A DNA stretch of 64,000 nucleotides. Origin: Benincasa hispida. Lineage: Eukaryota > Streptophyta > Magnoliopsida > Cucurbitales > Cucurbitaceae. The translations under genes were made by a program, and so were the position numbers. Below the pieces are notes generated by a model, which did no database searches, was not told the DNA's origin, and worked only from the letters and a program-made list of their open reading frames with translations. This document shows, one piece after another, positions 33,191 through 44,800 of this stretch. Positions within the stretch are counted from its first letter, which is position 1, and the number at the start of each line of letters is the position of its first letter. The stretch is from positions 15,723,725-15,787,724 of the forward strand of contig NC_052359.1 of NCBI RefSeq assembly GCF_009727055.1. The letters run 5' to 3'.

Positions 33191-34800
33191 GACTTGAGCA
33201 ACTCCAAGCTTTTCTCTGAACTTAACAAATAAGTCAAACTTCATTGCCTTCGTAAAAATATCTGCCACCTGATCTTGAGTCTTGCAATGCTTCACCATCA
33301 CTTCTCCATCTTTAACCAAGCCTCTGATAAAATGATAATTGATTCTAATATGCTTGCTTCTTCCGTGGAAGACTGGATTTTTTTTATAATGCAATGGTAG
33401 AACCATTATCACAATATAAAGTAGTCTAACTTCTTTGCGTACATTTCAATTCTTTCAACATTCATCTAAGCCATAAAGTTTGACATCCAGCTGTAGATAA
33501 AGAGATGTATTCTACTTCGGTGGTAGAAAGAGCAACAACAGGTTGTTTCTTTAAAGTCCATGAAAAAACACCCGAACCAATGCTAAAAACATAACCAGAT
33601 GTGCTTTTATAAGCATCAACATTACCACCCCAATCACTATCACAAAAACAAATTAACACTGATTCTAGAATTTTCTTGTAATAAATTCCAAAATTAATAG
33701 TGCCAAGAATGTAACGAAGCACTCGCTTACCTGCTCCTACTTCTTTTCGGGCTTGTCATGAATCTGCTTAACATACTTTCAGCAAATAGAATATCAGGTC
33801 TTGTTGCAGTTAAGTACATCAAGCTTCCAACTAAGTTTCGATATAAGCTTGGATCAACATCTTCTCCAATATCATTCTTGCTCAATTTCAAATTTGCATC
33901 CATGGGTGTGTTACAAGGAAAATCATATACTATTATGAATTTTTTCAGCAAATGACGAGCATACTTTTGTTGTGAGATGACAATCTCTCCATCTTTTTTA
34001 TTGACTTCAATTCCCCAAAAATAATGGATGAGACCCATATCACTCATCTCACATTCTCTTTTCATGAATTCTTAAAATCATCACACAACAGTTTATCATT
34101 TCCAGTAAAAAGCAAATCATCGACATATAATGAAACAATAAGAAATTTTCCATACTTATCTTCTTTGACATAGAATGCATGCTCATATGGATACCTTTGA
34201 AAACCTGTCTTTATAAAGAAACTGTCAATGCGACTATACCAAGCTCGTGGAGCTTGCTTCAATCCATACAAGGCCTTTTTCAACTTGTACACTTTGTCTT
34301 CTTCTCCTTTTTTCATATAACCCAAAGGTTGTTCAACGAATATCTCTTCCTTCAAGTATCCATTCAAAAAAGTGGATTTTAAATCCATTTGATAAACTTT
34401 CCACTCATTTTGAGTAGCCAAAGACAAAATCAATCAAACCATCTCAATTCTTGTCACAGGAGTAAATATCTCTTCAAAATTCACACCATATTCCTACTTG
34501 TAGCCTTTTACAACAAGTCTTGCCTTGTATTTTTCAACATCGTCATTTGACTTAAGTTTTGTTCTGTACACCCATTTTACTCCAAGAAATTATTTGTTTA
34601 CTGGAAGATCCATCAACTCTCATGTTTCATTTCTTTTTATTGCAAGTTCTTGATCCATTGCAATCTTCCATTTTTCATCTTGGATCGCCTCATCAAAATT
34701 TATAGGATCGACACCAGAAAATAATGCAAAATTGGCACCATCATCATCAATTCTACTAGTAGCATTATAAATTTCTTGAATATTTTTGTTGATATAATTT
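33188..34800 (-). pseudogene. Copia reverse transcriptase and RNase H remnant
   Basis: From 34800 down on the minus strand: connector block (SRIDDDGANFAL...FDEAIQDEKWKIAMDQELA), reverse transcriptase with VYQMDLKSTFLNGYLKEEI, ALYGLKQAPRAWY and the catalytic SLYVDDLL (about 34132–34107), then DMGLIHYFWGIEV, SLYRNLVGSLMYLTATRPD, and RNase H with CDSDWGGN, SGYVFSIGSG, ALSTTEVEYIS and the C-terminal block SKHIRINYHFIR...DQVADIFTKA. At least four frame changes or stops lie between these blocks, so no full product can form. It ends just before the polypurine tract. Confidence 0.93.
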
Positions 34801-36468
34801 AGGGACACGTTTTGTTTTATTTTATTATTAACGACGGATGGGGTTGTACATTAAATCATGAGTTAGAAATGGGTGATGTGTTTACTCCCATGCATCTGAG
34901 GTCATGCGTCGGAATGATGATGCGTTAATCTTAGCATGCAATAATCACGCGTTCCTATCATAAGTTTTCTTACGCTTGCGCCAAGTATAACACAAATACA
35001 AGTTTCTCAGGTAATCCGAGGTCGAACACGGGAACTTGTCACTCAATAATATTTATGAAGTGATGCGTTTGAGGCAAAGAATAAAAATAAAGCGAGGAAA
35101 GTTTAAATGACTTATACACTACTCCTACTCCTAACTAAACAGATTGAGCAATATGCGGTTTACAATGAGAATAAGTAGAAACATAACAACCAATAATGCA
35201 TAGTGATGTTTACTATCTTAAATTTCCCGAGTAATCCCAGCTCGTTGTACTAACGCATCACACCTCTCGGTGGTCAGCCGCATGACTACATCTCTATAAT
35301 GCATGGTTGCGTCGAGTATAAGATTGTGCCTATCTCTAGGAACAACACGAACCTTGCTTAGTGTGTTCCATCTCTTACCTTCTCAGGCAGTTAGACGTGG
35401 CTATTTACTTATAGACAAGCAATACAACATTCCATAGACAGGCATTGCCACAACCTTTCACCAAGCAAAGAGGATGAACTCACTATACTCGCACAACATA
35501 CATCTCTCGGTGGGTTGCTACATGCGTTCTATCTTTAGGCTACACAATTAAGCATGCAATTGACTTTGATAAATAAACATTGAAGATAAACTATGATAGA
35601 GATGAAGATGATGAAGAAGACGTTAATGAAGGAGTAAGATTTGCATTGATCATAAAATATCTTAATATCTCAAGCTAAAATGTAATACAATACAGAGATT
35701 AGAAGGGAGATGAAGGACTCTGTGTCAAGGCTACCGGTGGTGCCATGGTTGAATGGTGGAGATGTCTCTCTCGAGCGCTATCTTCGGCGAATACTCTGAT
35801 CGTCACTCGATCTGGGTTGTGGAGATGAAGAATTCTCACTGGAAATCTCTTTCAAGCTCTCATCTGTGATCACAAATTTCTTCCTGTTTCAAAATGAAGG
35901 TCTCAAGGGCTATTTATAGAACTTGGACGCCGAAGCTGTAATGATGAAGGTATGGCTCACTACTACTTTTGTCGCGGTATGGACGTTATCACATCGCCTT
36001 ATCTTGTTGATACTCCCAAGGTATGCGTCCGAGCTTAATTTAGTTGAAGTTATCAATGCGTTCTACCCATCTTGCGACCTTCTATTATGGTTGTCAGTCC
36101 ATGGCTGCAATCTCTATTTGTTCACCGCATTCTCCATGCATTGAACACATGCAATTACTGCAACTTCCATGCGTTGGAGCATGGGGTTGCCGTCTGCATT
36201 CGTCTTTTGCGGTCGCCTGGCTTCAGCGCATACGTTTGTCTGTGATTGCTTATTACAAACGCATGCATTTGATTCCTGTGATAGCTACAAAAATAGACAC
36301 TTTGGCACGGAATAACACATAGTATTGGGTCAGTGAGGTTTTAGGTGCTTATTGACGCAAAACTCAATTTTTCAAAAATTCTAAGTATTATCACTGCGTT
36401 TTCTACCTGTTAGCCCTCATAATTCTAAATAAAAGGCTTATAATAACTGGCATTTCTGCCAGTTATCA
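34801..36468 (-). mobile_element. Ty3-like solo LTR nested in the copia element
   Basis: 1668 bases. On the minus strand it starts TGATAACTGGCAGAAATGCC at 36468, a terminal hairpin with AACTGGCA/TGCCAGTT arms. ATTT flanks it on both sides (34797–34800 and 36469–36472). A TATA box CTATAAATA lies at about 35917 (minus), and the 3' region has CCCGTGTTCGACCTCGGATT near 35010–35030, the same block type as in 16049–17698. It splits the coding sequence between MRN and YIN, so the host reading frame resumes cleanly on both sides. Confidence 0.7.
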
Positions 36469-38901
36469 ATTTCTCATTCTCTTTGGTGACATATCATTAT
36501 CACTTATGGAAGATGGCGATGCAGATGAAGATGAAGCCATTGCCTGAATCTCTACTTCCTCTGAGTCTTAAGCATCTCCATTCCCATCCATGTTAACATG
36601 ATATGGACTTTCTGCTTCTCCAACGACATCCCAGTTTCAGAATTCATCTTCATTGAAAATCACATCCCGACTGATAATAATCTTTTTTCAACAGAGGATT
36701 ATACAACCGACAAAGCTTTAGAATTTTCACTATAGCCTACTATAATACATTTTTCTGATTTATCGTCTAATTTGCCCCATTAGCTTATCTGGAATATGAG
36801 AATAAGCTATACTCCCAAAAACTCTCAATTGAGGAACACATGGTTTCTCACCACACCATGCTTTATAAGGAGTCGTACTTGGAACACTTTTTGTAGGAGC
36901 TCGATTCAAAATATAAGCAGTACATGCACCAGCATCTCCCCAAAACTCATTTGGTATCTTTTTTGCTTTTAGCATACTTCTCACCATCTCCATGATCGTT
37001 CTATTCTTTCTTTCTGCAACTTCATTTTGTTGTGGAGTCATTCGAGCTGTCTGTTAATAATGAATACCTTGTTCCTTGAAAATTTTATCAAAAACTATAT
37101 ATTCTCCACTACGGTCAGATCTCAAAGTTTTTATCTTATGGCCACTTTGATTATCAGCTAAAAACTTTGAAAGATTTAAAACATTCAAGTTCTTCACTTT
37201 TTTCTTTCAAAAGATAAATCCATAACTTTCTACTGAAATCATCAATGAAGGTTATGAAATATCGATTACCTCCATTTGATATTGTACGCATGAGAGCACA
37301 CAAATCTGTATGAATCAACTCAAGAGGTTTGGAAGCTCTCCAAGCTTTACCAGTTGAAAATGGATCTGGGTGATGTTTTGCAAGTATATACACTTCACAA
37401 ATATCTGTCTCATGGTTGATATTTTGAATGCCTCTCACCATATGATTTATGCACAAATACGATAGTCATCCAAAATTCAAGTGACCATATTGAAAATGCC
37501 AAAACCAAGATGGATCCTTCAATATGCTGCTAAAATAAGAGATTTGACCATATGTAAATTTAAGAGGAAATATCTTATTAGCAGTCATCTTTACCTTGGC
37601 AATAAGAACACCAGTCTGATCTTTGATGGCACACACGCCACCTTCAAATGAAACTTTTAGACTTCGCTGAAGCAGTTGGCCAATACTCAAAAGATTATGC
37701 CTCAGACCTGGAACATAGAATATGTCCACAACTCGTTTTGTGCCTTTCTTCGTCTTAACCAGAATATCACCTTGGCCTTTGACTTACAATCTGGTATTAT
37801 CACAAGTTTTTACTTCACTTTAGAGAGATTCATTCAAAGTAACAAATATACTTCTATTTCCTGTCATGTGGTTATTACAACCACTATCAAGATACCATGT
37901 AGACTCTATAACATCGTCTTGAGCACTACATGCAAGGAATAGAATACCTTCATCATTTTTCTCCTCTTTTGCATCATGGTGGAATTTCTATCTCCATTTT
38001 TCGGTGCCCAACAATCTGCTTGAAAATGACCATACTTTTTGCAATTAAAAACATTGAATGTGAGAAAAATTACCACGTCCACTTCCTTGATTTCTACCAA
38101 AGCCTTTTCCTCTTCCACCTCCTCTTCCTCGAGATGAAGAAGAGATTTCTTGTTGATTTTCAGAATTTATACCATTTCTATTATCATAGTTTCTTCCACC
38201 TCCTTGTCTTCCACGACCACCATGTCTTCCACGAGAACCACCTCTGAATGAAATTTGCTTCTAAAATGCTTCCTCGGGATTAATATTAAATTTCTTCAAT
38301 CTAAGCTCATGGGATTGAAGAGAACTCATCAAGCTATTTACTGATAGTGTAGATAAATCTTTGTATTCTTCAATTGCAACAATATGCTCAAACTTTCTTG
38401 GCATACTTCTAAGAATCTTTTCAACAACTCTTTGATCACCCAGTTCTATTCCATTTGTTCTCAAACTATTGACAATTGAAAGAATATGATTGAAAACTCT
38501 TCAACAGTTTTGGTCTTTTTCATCTAAATGCAACCAAATTCAGATCTGAGAGCTTGTAATCTTACCATCTTTACCTTATCTTCTACTTGATAGGTGGATA
38601 ATAAAATATCTCAAACCGCCTTTGCCGAAGTAACTGTTGAAATTCTTTCGAAAACATGGTCATCAATAGCTTGATAAATGAAGAACAAAGCCTTCTTGTC
38701 TTTCTTACGATCTTCTCTCAACTCGGCAAGTTGTTGATTAGTAAGCTCGTTCTGATTCTCAACTTCAGCGTATCCTCTTTCAACAATATTCCACAATTTT
38801 TGTGAGCTATATAGCACTTTCATTTGAATACTCTGCTGATTAAAATTCTTCCCACTGAATCTTGGAAGTTGGGGCTGCAACATGTTACCACTTGAAGCCA
38901 T
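36469..38901 (-). pseudogene. Copia gag, protease and integrase remnant
   Basis: Gag starts with ATG at 38901 (MASSGNMLQPQLPRFSGKNF) and shows the UBN2-type gag pattern (VLYSSQKLWNIVE, LLRSMPRKFEH..., LQSHELRLKK), an RG-rich region and the zinc knuckle CFNCKKYGHFQADC (about 38065–38015). The protease/pre-integrase region follows (VPGLRHNLLSIGQL, WFWHFQYGHLN), then integrase with the Asp blocks LIHTDLCAL and YFITFIDDFSRKLWIY and the Glu block TPQQNEVAERKNRTIMEM, and VFGSIAYSHIPDK. Stops and shifts separate the blocks. It is interrupted at 36468 by a nested LTR. Confidence 0.92.
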
Positions 38902-38906
38902 CTCTG

Positions 38907-40704
38907 TGTTGGAATGAGCCAGCATGTAGCGGAAGTAACCAAGATTCATAAGCACTCTAATTCATTAATTTTGGCAGAAATGAAAGTATGTTATATCAGA
39001 AATTAATGGGTTTCATGACATACTTCTGTAGAATTTTTCAAAGCTTGTACCCAACTGCAAATTTCTCTGAATCTTGATGTAGACCACCCCAAGATCTTCC
39101 CTACTATCCTCTTGGTGCTCTACATTGGGTTGTGGGACTCAAAATAAGCTGGAATCAAGGAAATTTGGAGACAAACTCACAGTAGCAATCCAACGGAAGA
39201 ACAGCTTCTTCACACGAATTTTCAACTAAAATTCTATCGGTTGCATTTTTTCAAATTCACTCCAATCTCTTCAATATATTGCAGACAGTATTGCTACATG
39301 AGATGTAGCTCATGCTTGGAGTAAATAAAGACTTAAGAAGTGGGTTAAGTGTGAGCAGCTTGAAGAAGACAATGGAAAATGTCATTTTTCCATTTTGTGT
39401 TTTTCTCTCTATTTCAATTTTTCAAAAAATTGATTTCAAAAATCAATTTTATTTTATAAAATTGAAAATATTATTAATTTTACAAAATTTTATTAATAAA
39501 ATTAAAAAAAAATTATTTAAACAATTTAAATAATTCTAATTAATTTAATATCAAATATTAAATTAATTTTACACAATTCCATCTTCATATATTTAAATTA
39601 TATTTAAATATTAATCCTCCAATTTCATTTAATTCTAATTTGAACATTTCAAATTAATTTATCACGCTACTCTAGAGCTAATCCATTTATGAGCTAGTAG
39701 GGGACCTCACGGACCTACAGATCATGAGCTCCGACGATCTGAGATTAATCGGCTAAACTCATTAGACCGAACTAACCCCCATTTGTTAACTAATGATGAT
39801 TCTACAAAAATCCATAGCTGAACTCCCCTCACTATAGTATATTATATCCACTCGATATAACCATGATTAGTAAGTTAACTCTTCACAGGTTATTCGTAAT
39901 AACGGCTTGGTCGAATCTCTGTTTTAACCCTGAAATTACCTCTTGTTCCTTAAGTCCCACTAATCCCCTAATGAAAAATTGATTTGTGATCCAATCAAAA
40001 AATTGAATCCCTCTCAGGCCAATGAGAGGGTAAGGCCTCTTGTTCAAGACCCAAAATCAACACTTAAAGGGAACAACTTCTCTACTAACTCTAATCGGGT
40101 AGGAGTGAATTCCGTCTTACACCCTATGTCCCCAGCTATTCATCCGGTCTTATTCCCAAAATGGGAGGCTTATTGAGCAGAGATGTTGGTCTACTCTCAC
40201 CGTTTTCAGATCAAAGAATAATCCCGAACAAACAGGAGTTCATAGTTAGCTCAGAATTAAAGTCAAGTTACCTAGGTCATCGCTTTGAAATAGTCAGTCT
40301 TAAACAGTAAACAACATTATTAAGTAAGAGTGACTGATTTTGTGGTCCGGTCTTGTACAAACCCTTTTGCACAAGGGCACCCCCACTCCTCATGTCCCAA
40401 CACGAACGAATTAGGATTACTTCATTTGAAGCACTTTACAACTCTTTGTAACAACTACAGAGCAGGTCGCGTCCAATAGTATTACCAGAATAAGGTACCC
40501 AACCTTATTCATATACTATATATCATTTTGACTATTTACTCGAACTTTATCCACCTTTATATCTCCACATAAAATTCAAGTACTCATCCAATAGTCAAGG
40601 GACTTTCAGGTTTATTGGATTTCTCATAAGCAATACATCTATTGAATTTTCAGAATAAGTTCCATTGTTTACAAACCACGAGTTTTAGGACATAAAACCG
40701 AACA
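38907..40704 (-). mobile_element. Solo long LTR (family TGTTGG) nested between primer-binding site and gag
   Basis: 1798 bases; on the minus strand from TGTTCGGTTTTATGTCC (40704) to CTCATTCCAACA (38907). Flanks CTCTA (40705–40709) and CTCTG (38902–38906) match at 4 of 5 positions. It aligns end to end with 18979–20810 and with 47822–49660. The insertion point is five bases before the gag ATG, so it separates the host's leader and primer-binding site from gag. Confidence 0.92.
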
Positions 40705-40715
40705 CTCTAATCTTA

Positions 40716-40727
40716 GATCTGATACCA
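40716..40727 (-). promoter_or_regulatory. Primer-binding site of the copia element
   Basis: On the minus strand TGGTATCAGATC, matching initiator methionine tRNA, begins two bases after the end of the 5' LTR (40730). Confidence 0.9.
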
Positions 40728-40729
40728 CT

Positions 40730-41062
40730 TGTTGGAAACAAAGTAGACCCTCACAATACAACTCAATAGATAAGAGAAGAAGATTGTTCTCTTACTCATA
40801 CAAGATTGGAGAAACTAGAACTTGAATATTACTTTATTTTCTTGGCTTGCTTACAAATGACAAATCCTACACATATTTATACTTAGTAGAAAAATACATC
40901 AAAAGACATAAATGATAAATGCAAATACATGTGACTTTTCACCAATACATGAACATTCATCAATGTATATTGCATTCAACTATTCCTTGAATCTCAACTA
41001 TTCATGTATCTAATTAAATGTAATTCATGCACCATGAATATGAGTCTAGATTAATTCTATCA
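40730..41062 (-). repeat. 5' LTR of the copia element
   Basis: 333 bases, partner of 32837–33175. On the minus strand it runs from TGATAGAATTAATC (41062) to TTTCCAACA (40730). A TATA-like TATAAATATG occurs near 40875–40885 (minus), a plausible promoter. Confidence 0.95.
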
Positions 41063-41405
41063 GATTCTCTAGAGGTTTCTAAATTATTTAACCTTTTGGA
41101 TACTGTTCTTACTAAGGTGGGTTTTCTTTTTTTTTCTTTTTTTTTTTTTTGTTAACCCTTTGCCTCACTAATAATGTTAATATTTCTCATTTTTTTAGAG
41201 TTCATAGAGAGAAGAATAAAATTGCTCAGAATATAGCTTCTTTGACATCCTCTTCGAGGCTCTCTGGAATCTGGAAAGATGTCTTTCCTAATTATGTGCT
41301 CCCCTTATTTTTTATAGGGGTCGACCTGGTTTGTGTGTTTTGTTTTTGTTTCTTTTCTCTTTATGAATATATGCTTCAAAAAATAAAAGAAAAAGAAAAA
41401 GAAAG
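41063..41405 (+). pseudogene. LINE RNase H-like domain, downstream part
   Basis: Continuation of 32451–32836 after the copia element: LEVSKLFNLLDTVLTKVGF, a T-rich insertion (41128–41150), then NISHFFRVHREKNKIAQNIA, corresponding to the terminal RNase H block (…FVHREQN..A..LA). Ends in an A-rich run at about 41378–41405 that may be the poly(A) tail of the LINE. Confidence 0.7.
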
Positions 41406-41549
41406 GAACAAAATCCCGACCTTTTCCTACTATATAACTCCTTTATTTTGAAAATCATATAAAAGATCGCATTTTTGCCATTTGATTTTCTCCACGTGTA
41501 GGGTAATATGTATTATATTAAATGATTGAAACAACCATATAAAAACTAA

Positions 41550-41841
41550 GACTTCGTTTGGTAACTATTTTGTTTTTTGAAAATTAAGCCTGTAAACATT
41601 ACTTCCACCTCCAAGTTTCTTCTTTTGTTTATTACTTTTCACCGAGGATTTAAAAAACCAAGCCAAATTTGAGAATTAAAAAAAATGGTTTTCAAAAAGT
41701 TATTTTTGTTTTTTTAATTTTGGCTAAGAAATTCAACCATTAAACTTAAGAAAGATGCAATTTATTGTAAGAAATATAGATGAAATAGGCTTAATTTTCA
41801 AAAACATAAAACAAAAAGCAAAATAGTTACCAAACGAGACC
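41550..41841. mobile_element. MITE, PIF/Harbinger (Tourist)-like
   Basis: 292 bases with terminal inverted repeats GACTTCGTTTGGTAACTATT (left) and GGTCTCGTTTGGTAACTATT (right, minus strand), flanked on both sides by TAA (41547–41549 and 41842–41844). Length, TTTGG-type terminus and TAA duplication fit Tourist-like MITEs. No coding capacity. Confidence 0.75.
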
Positions 41842-44800
41842 TAAATGATAAGAAGCTACTAAACTAGCTCAATTAGTTTCTGCATATACTCTCGACCACT
41901 TGGCTATAGGTTTGAATTCCTTCATCTCACGTACTATTATTATTGAAATAAAGAAAATGGTTGATAAGATTAATAGCAAAATTTAAAAGGATTTTTGAAA
42001 AAAAATAGTGAAAAATTTTCAAAATTGTAAAAATAGCAAAAACAATTTTTTTTTAATAAAAAGTACAAATTAGCAATGTCCAAACTACTCTTGCAGACTA
42101 AAATTGAAAGAAAAAAAAAATCAATGTTACCATCTAAAATAAATCCAAAAAGAGCTAAACCAATGCAAATACACTACATTTAGTATTTTAGAGAATCAGT
42201 AGTTACAAGCAAATACATATACAAGAAAATAATAAAAAATAGGTTGATTCGACACCTTCTGAGGCAAGCAACTAATTGGGGGAGGATTGTAGCAGAGAAT
42301 GAAATATGAAGAGGAAAAATAAAAGTGGAGATGAAGCTTGTTGGTGATCAATAATTGGTGATAACATTACATAGAAGAAGAAACGATTGGAGGAAATATA
42401 TATATATATTATATTATATATATATATATATTTCTTATGAATAGAAAAATCTCAAAAATATTTATACTTTATAGCATAAATTTCAAATTTCAAAGTGTAA
42501 ATATTTTTAAATAATTTTTATATTTAAAAACGTCCTGTATATACATATATATTGGTACTTTTTTTATTAATTTAATTTCTATTAGAATTTATTAGATTCT
42601 AAAAGGAAAATTAGAATTTAAAATTCTACTAAAATTGTGACACATGGATTTCAAAAAGGGGAAAACTCTCTTTTCTTTAGTTCTCTTATATATACATATA
42701 CATAGTCTTATCCTTTTCCATCTCAAATTTAAAATTTATAAATTCCAAATCTTTTATCAATATCGATTCAAAAATTTCAAATCCAAAAATTTCAACTATG
42801 GTAAGATAAAATGTATAAAAGAATTGAAAAAAATTACATGAAACTGAATCAAATAAAAAAAAAATTACAATCGGATAAGAAAATGTATAGACAAATAAGA
42901 AGAAATAAAATAAAATCGAATTTGACAACAAAACATAGATTTGAATAGATATTGGTGAAGAAAAATAAGGAAGATATACAATTCTCTTATAATTCAAAAT
43001 CACAAAAGTGATGGCTTATAACTTCACATTACAATTGCACTACATGTGTAAATGTATATTGTTATAATCCGAAATCACGAAAAATGTTGGTTAAAACCTA
43101 TAATTTTACATTACAATTATATTGTATGTGTAAATGTATATTAGTAAATTTCATAGTTTTATACTACTATTAGAGTAAATATATATCTTTAAGTCAAAGT
43201 TCTCATTTCTATCTTAAATTCCAAATATATTGATATCTTCTCCATATCTTTAATAAGATGATCTATCTTCTCCAATAAACTAAATTTTAGTTCTAAAAAT
43301 TCAACATTAAAAGACTGAAAGATTGGGACGTTACATAAAACCCCATAACTCTACATTACAATTAAATTAGTTAAATCTCATAGTTTTATTACTATTATAT
43401 TGTATTTGTAAATGTAATTAAAAAAATTACTAGAACATATCGATATTGATAGAAAAAAGTAAGAATATGCAATATTCAGTTATAATTAGAAATCATGAAA
43501 AATGATTGTTAAACTCTCGTAACTTCACACTACAATTAAACTGTATATGTAAATATATATATTAATTAAATCGCATAGCTTCATATTACTAAAATAAAAA
43601 GTGATAAAAATACAAGTGAATGAACTTAAAAAAGATGAAAACAGATAAAAAAAAAAAAAAAAAAGTTAGATAAAATCAAATATACAAAGAAAAGATATAT
43701 ATGGAAGATATATTTGGAGAGAAAAATGAAGAAGATTTTTTCTTTAAATAGAAAATGATATAGCATCTAGTGTTTTGTTTTTTAGTTTCTATTTAATTAG
43801 ATACGGATGAAAACTAAAAACAAAAGATAGAGAGATATTTGTGGAGAAGAACTAGGAAGAATTATTCGTTTAAATGTAAAAATATATAGCGTCTAGAGTT
43901 TTGTTATTTGATTTTTATTTAATCATATTTGAAAGAAAATTGGTAACTCAATATTTAATAATTATCTTGTATGTATAAATGTTAATAACTCAATTTCAAC
44001 AATTACGTTGTATATAGTACATACCAGGTTGAGGAAAAATCAAGAATTAGAAAAAGTCAGATCACGTGAAGCCATATTGGATGTAATTTCCTTGGATAGT
44101 CCATTTTTAAGGATACAAAAGAGCCCTGCGAGCTGGGCTTATGTTGTTTTGGGCTTGCACAATGGACAGAGATTAAAAGCTCATTATCATGCTGGGCCAG
44201 CAATTGGAGTTTTGAACGAAATTTATTTCGGGTAGAAATAATCAGGTAGATAGGCAGAGTATTTTTGAATTATAGCAAAATGCATTAAGATCACGTGAGT
44301 CAAACTTTTGGAAATTCTAAAATGCCCTTATCGTCTCTTTTAATTGCAATGTAAATTAATTTGATATCTGTACTAATGAGACTGTAATTAATTCAACTAT
44401 ATATTCCAACAAACTTTCAACGTCAACTAACTTGATTATTTCAAGAAATCTCAAGATTTTAGCGGTTGTTATGAATTTATGTATCAAATTTAATACTTAT
44501 TTTGAAATTTCAAATCTGGATGGCCTAATCAAAGATGAAAATTCATGCATATGTTGAATATTTGCAAATAGAAGAGTTTGACATCAATATTAAACATCTA
44601 TGAATATCTTCAATATCTTTTATAAATACTAGTAAAACATAACAAATTTCATCTATTAAATCCATTATGAATAGAAAATACTAACAACAATATCTTTTAA
44701 AGTAAAAACAATTTAATTATTAATTTAAACAAGTTTTCTAAATTGTTCTGACCTATAGAAATATTTATTGATAATGATATTTTATCAATATATCTATCAC

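Larger units (their letters stand above)
32837..41062 (-). mobile_element. Complete Ty1/copia element inserted in a LINE, with two nested LTRs
   Basis: Bounded by LTRs at 32837–33175 and 40730–41062 and by perfect GATTC target duplications (32832–32836 and 41063–41067). On the minus strand it has in order: 5' LTR, primer-binding site (40727–40716), gag, protease, integrase, reverse transcriptase, RNase H, polypurine tract (33176–33190) and 3' LTR. Two foreign LTRs interrupt it: 38907–40704 between primer-binding site and gag ATG, and 34801–36468 at the integrase/reverse transcriptase junction. Without them it would be about 4.8 kb. Frameshifts and stops show it is dead. Confidence 0.95.

Noticed and set aside
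35923..36322. Two plus-strand open frames of 73 and 92 codons
   Set aside because: They lie inside the nested Ty3-type LTR and contain no recognisable domain.
41850..41945. tRNA-like A/B-box words
   Set aside because: No cloverleaf can be drawn and the A box is a poor match; at most a decayed SINE.
42395..42435. (TA)n tract as promoter or origin
   Set aside because: Simple repeat in an AT-rich region with no gene nearby.
44008..44235. 75-codon plus-strand open frame
   Set aside because: No domain and typical of random frames, though slightly GC-richer than its surroundings.
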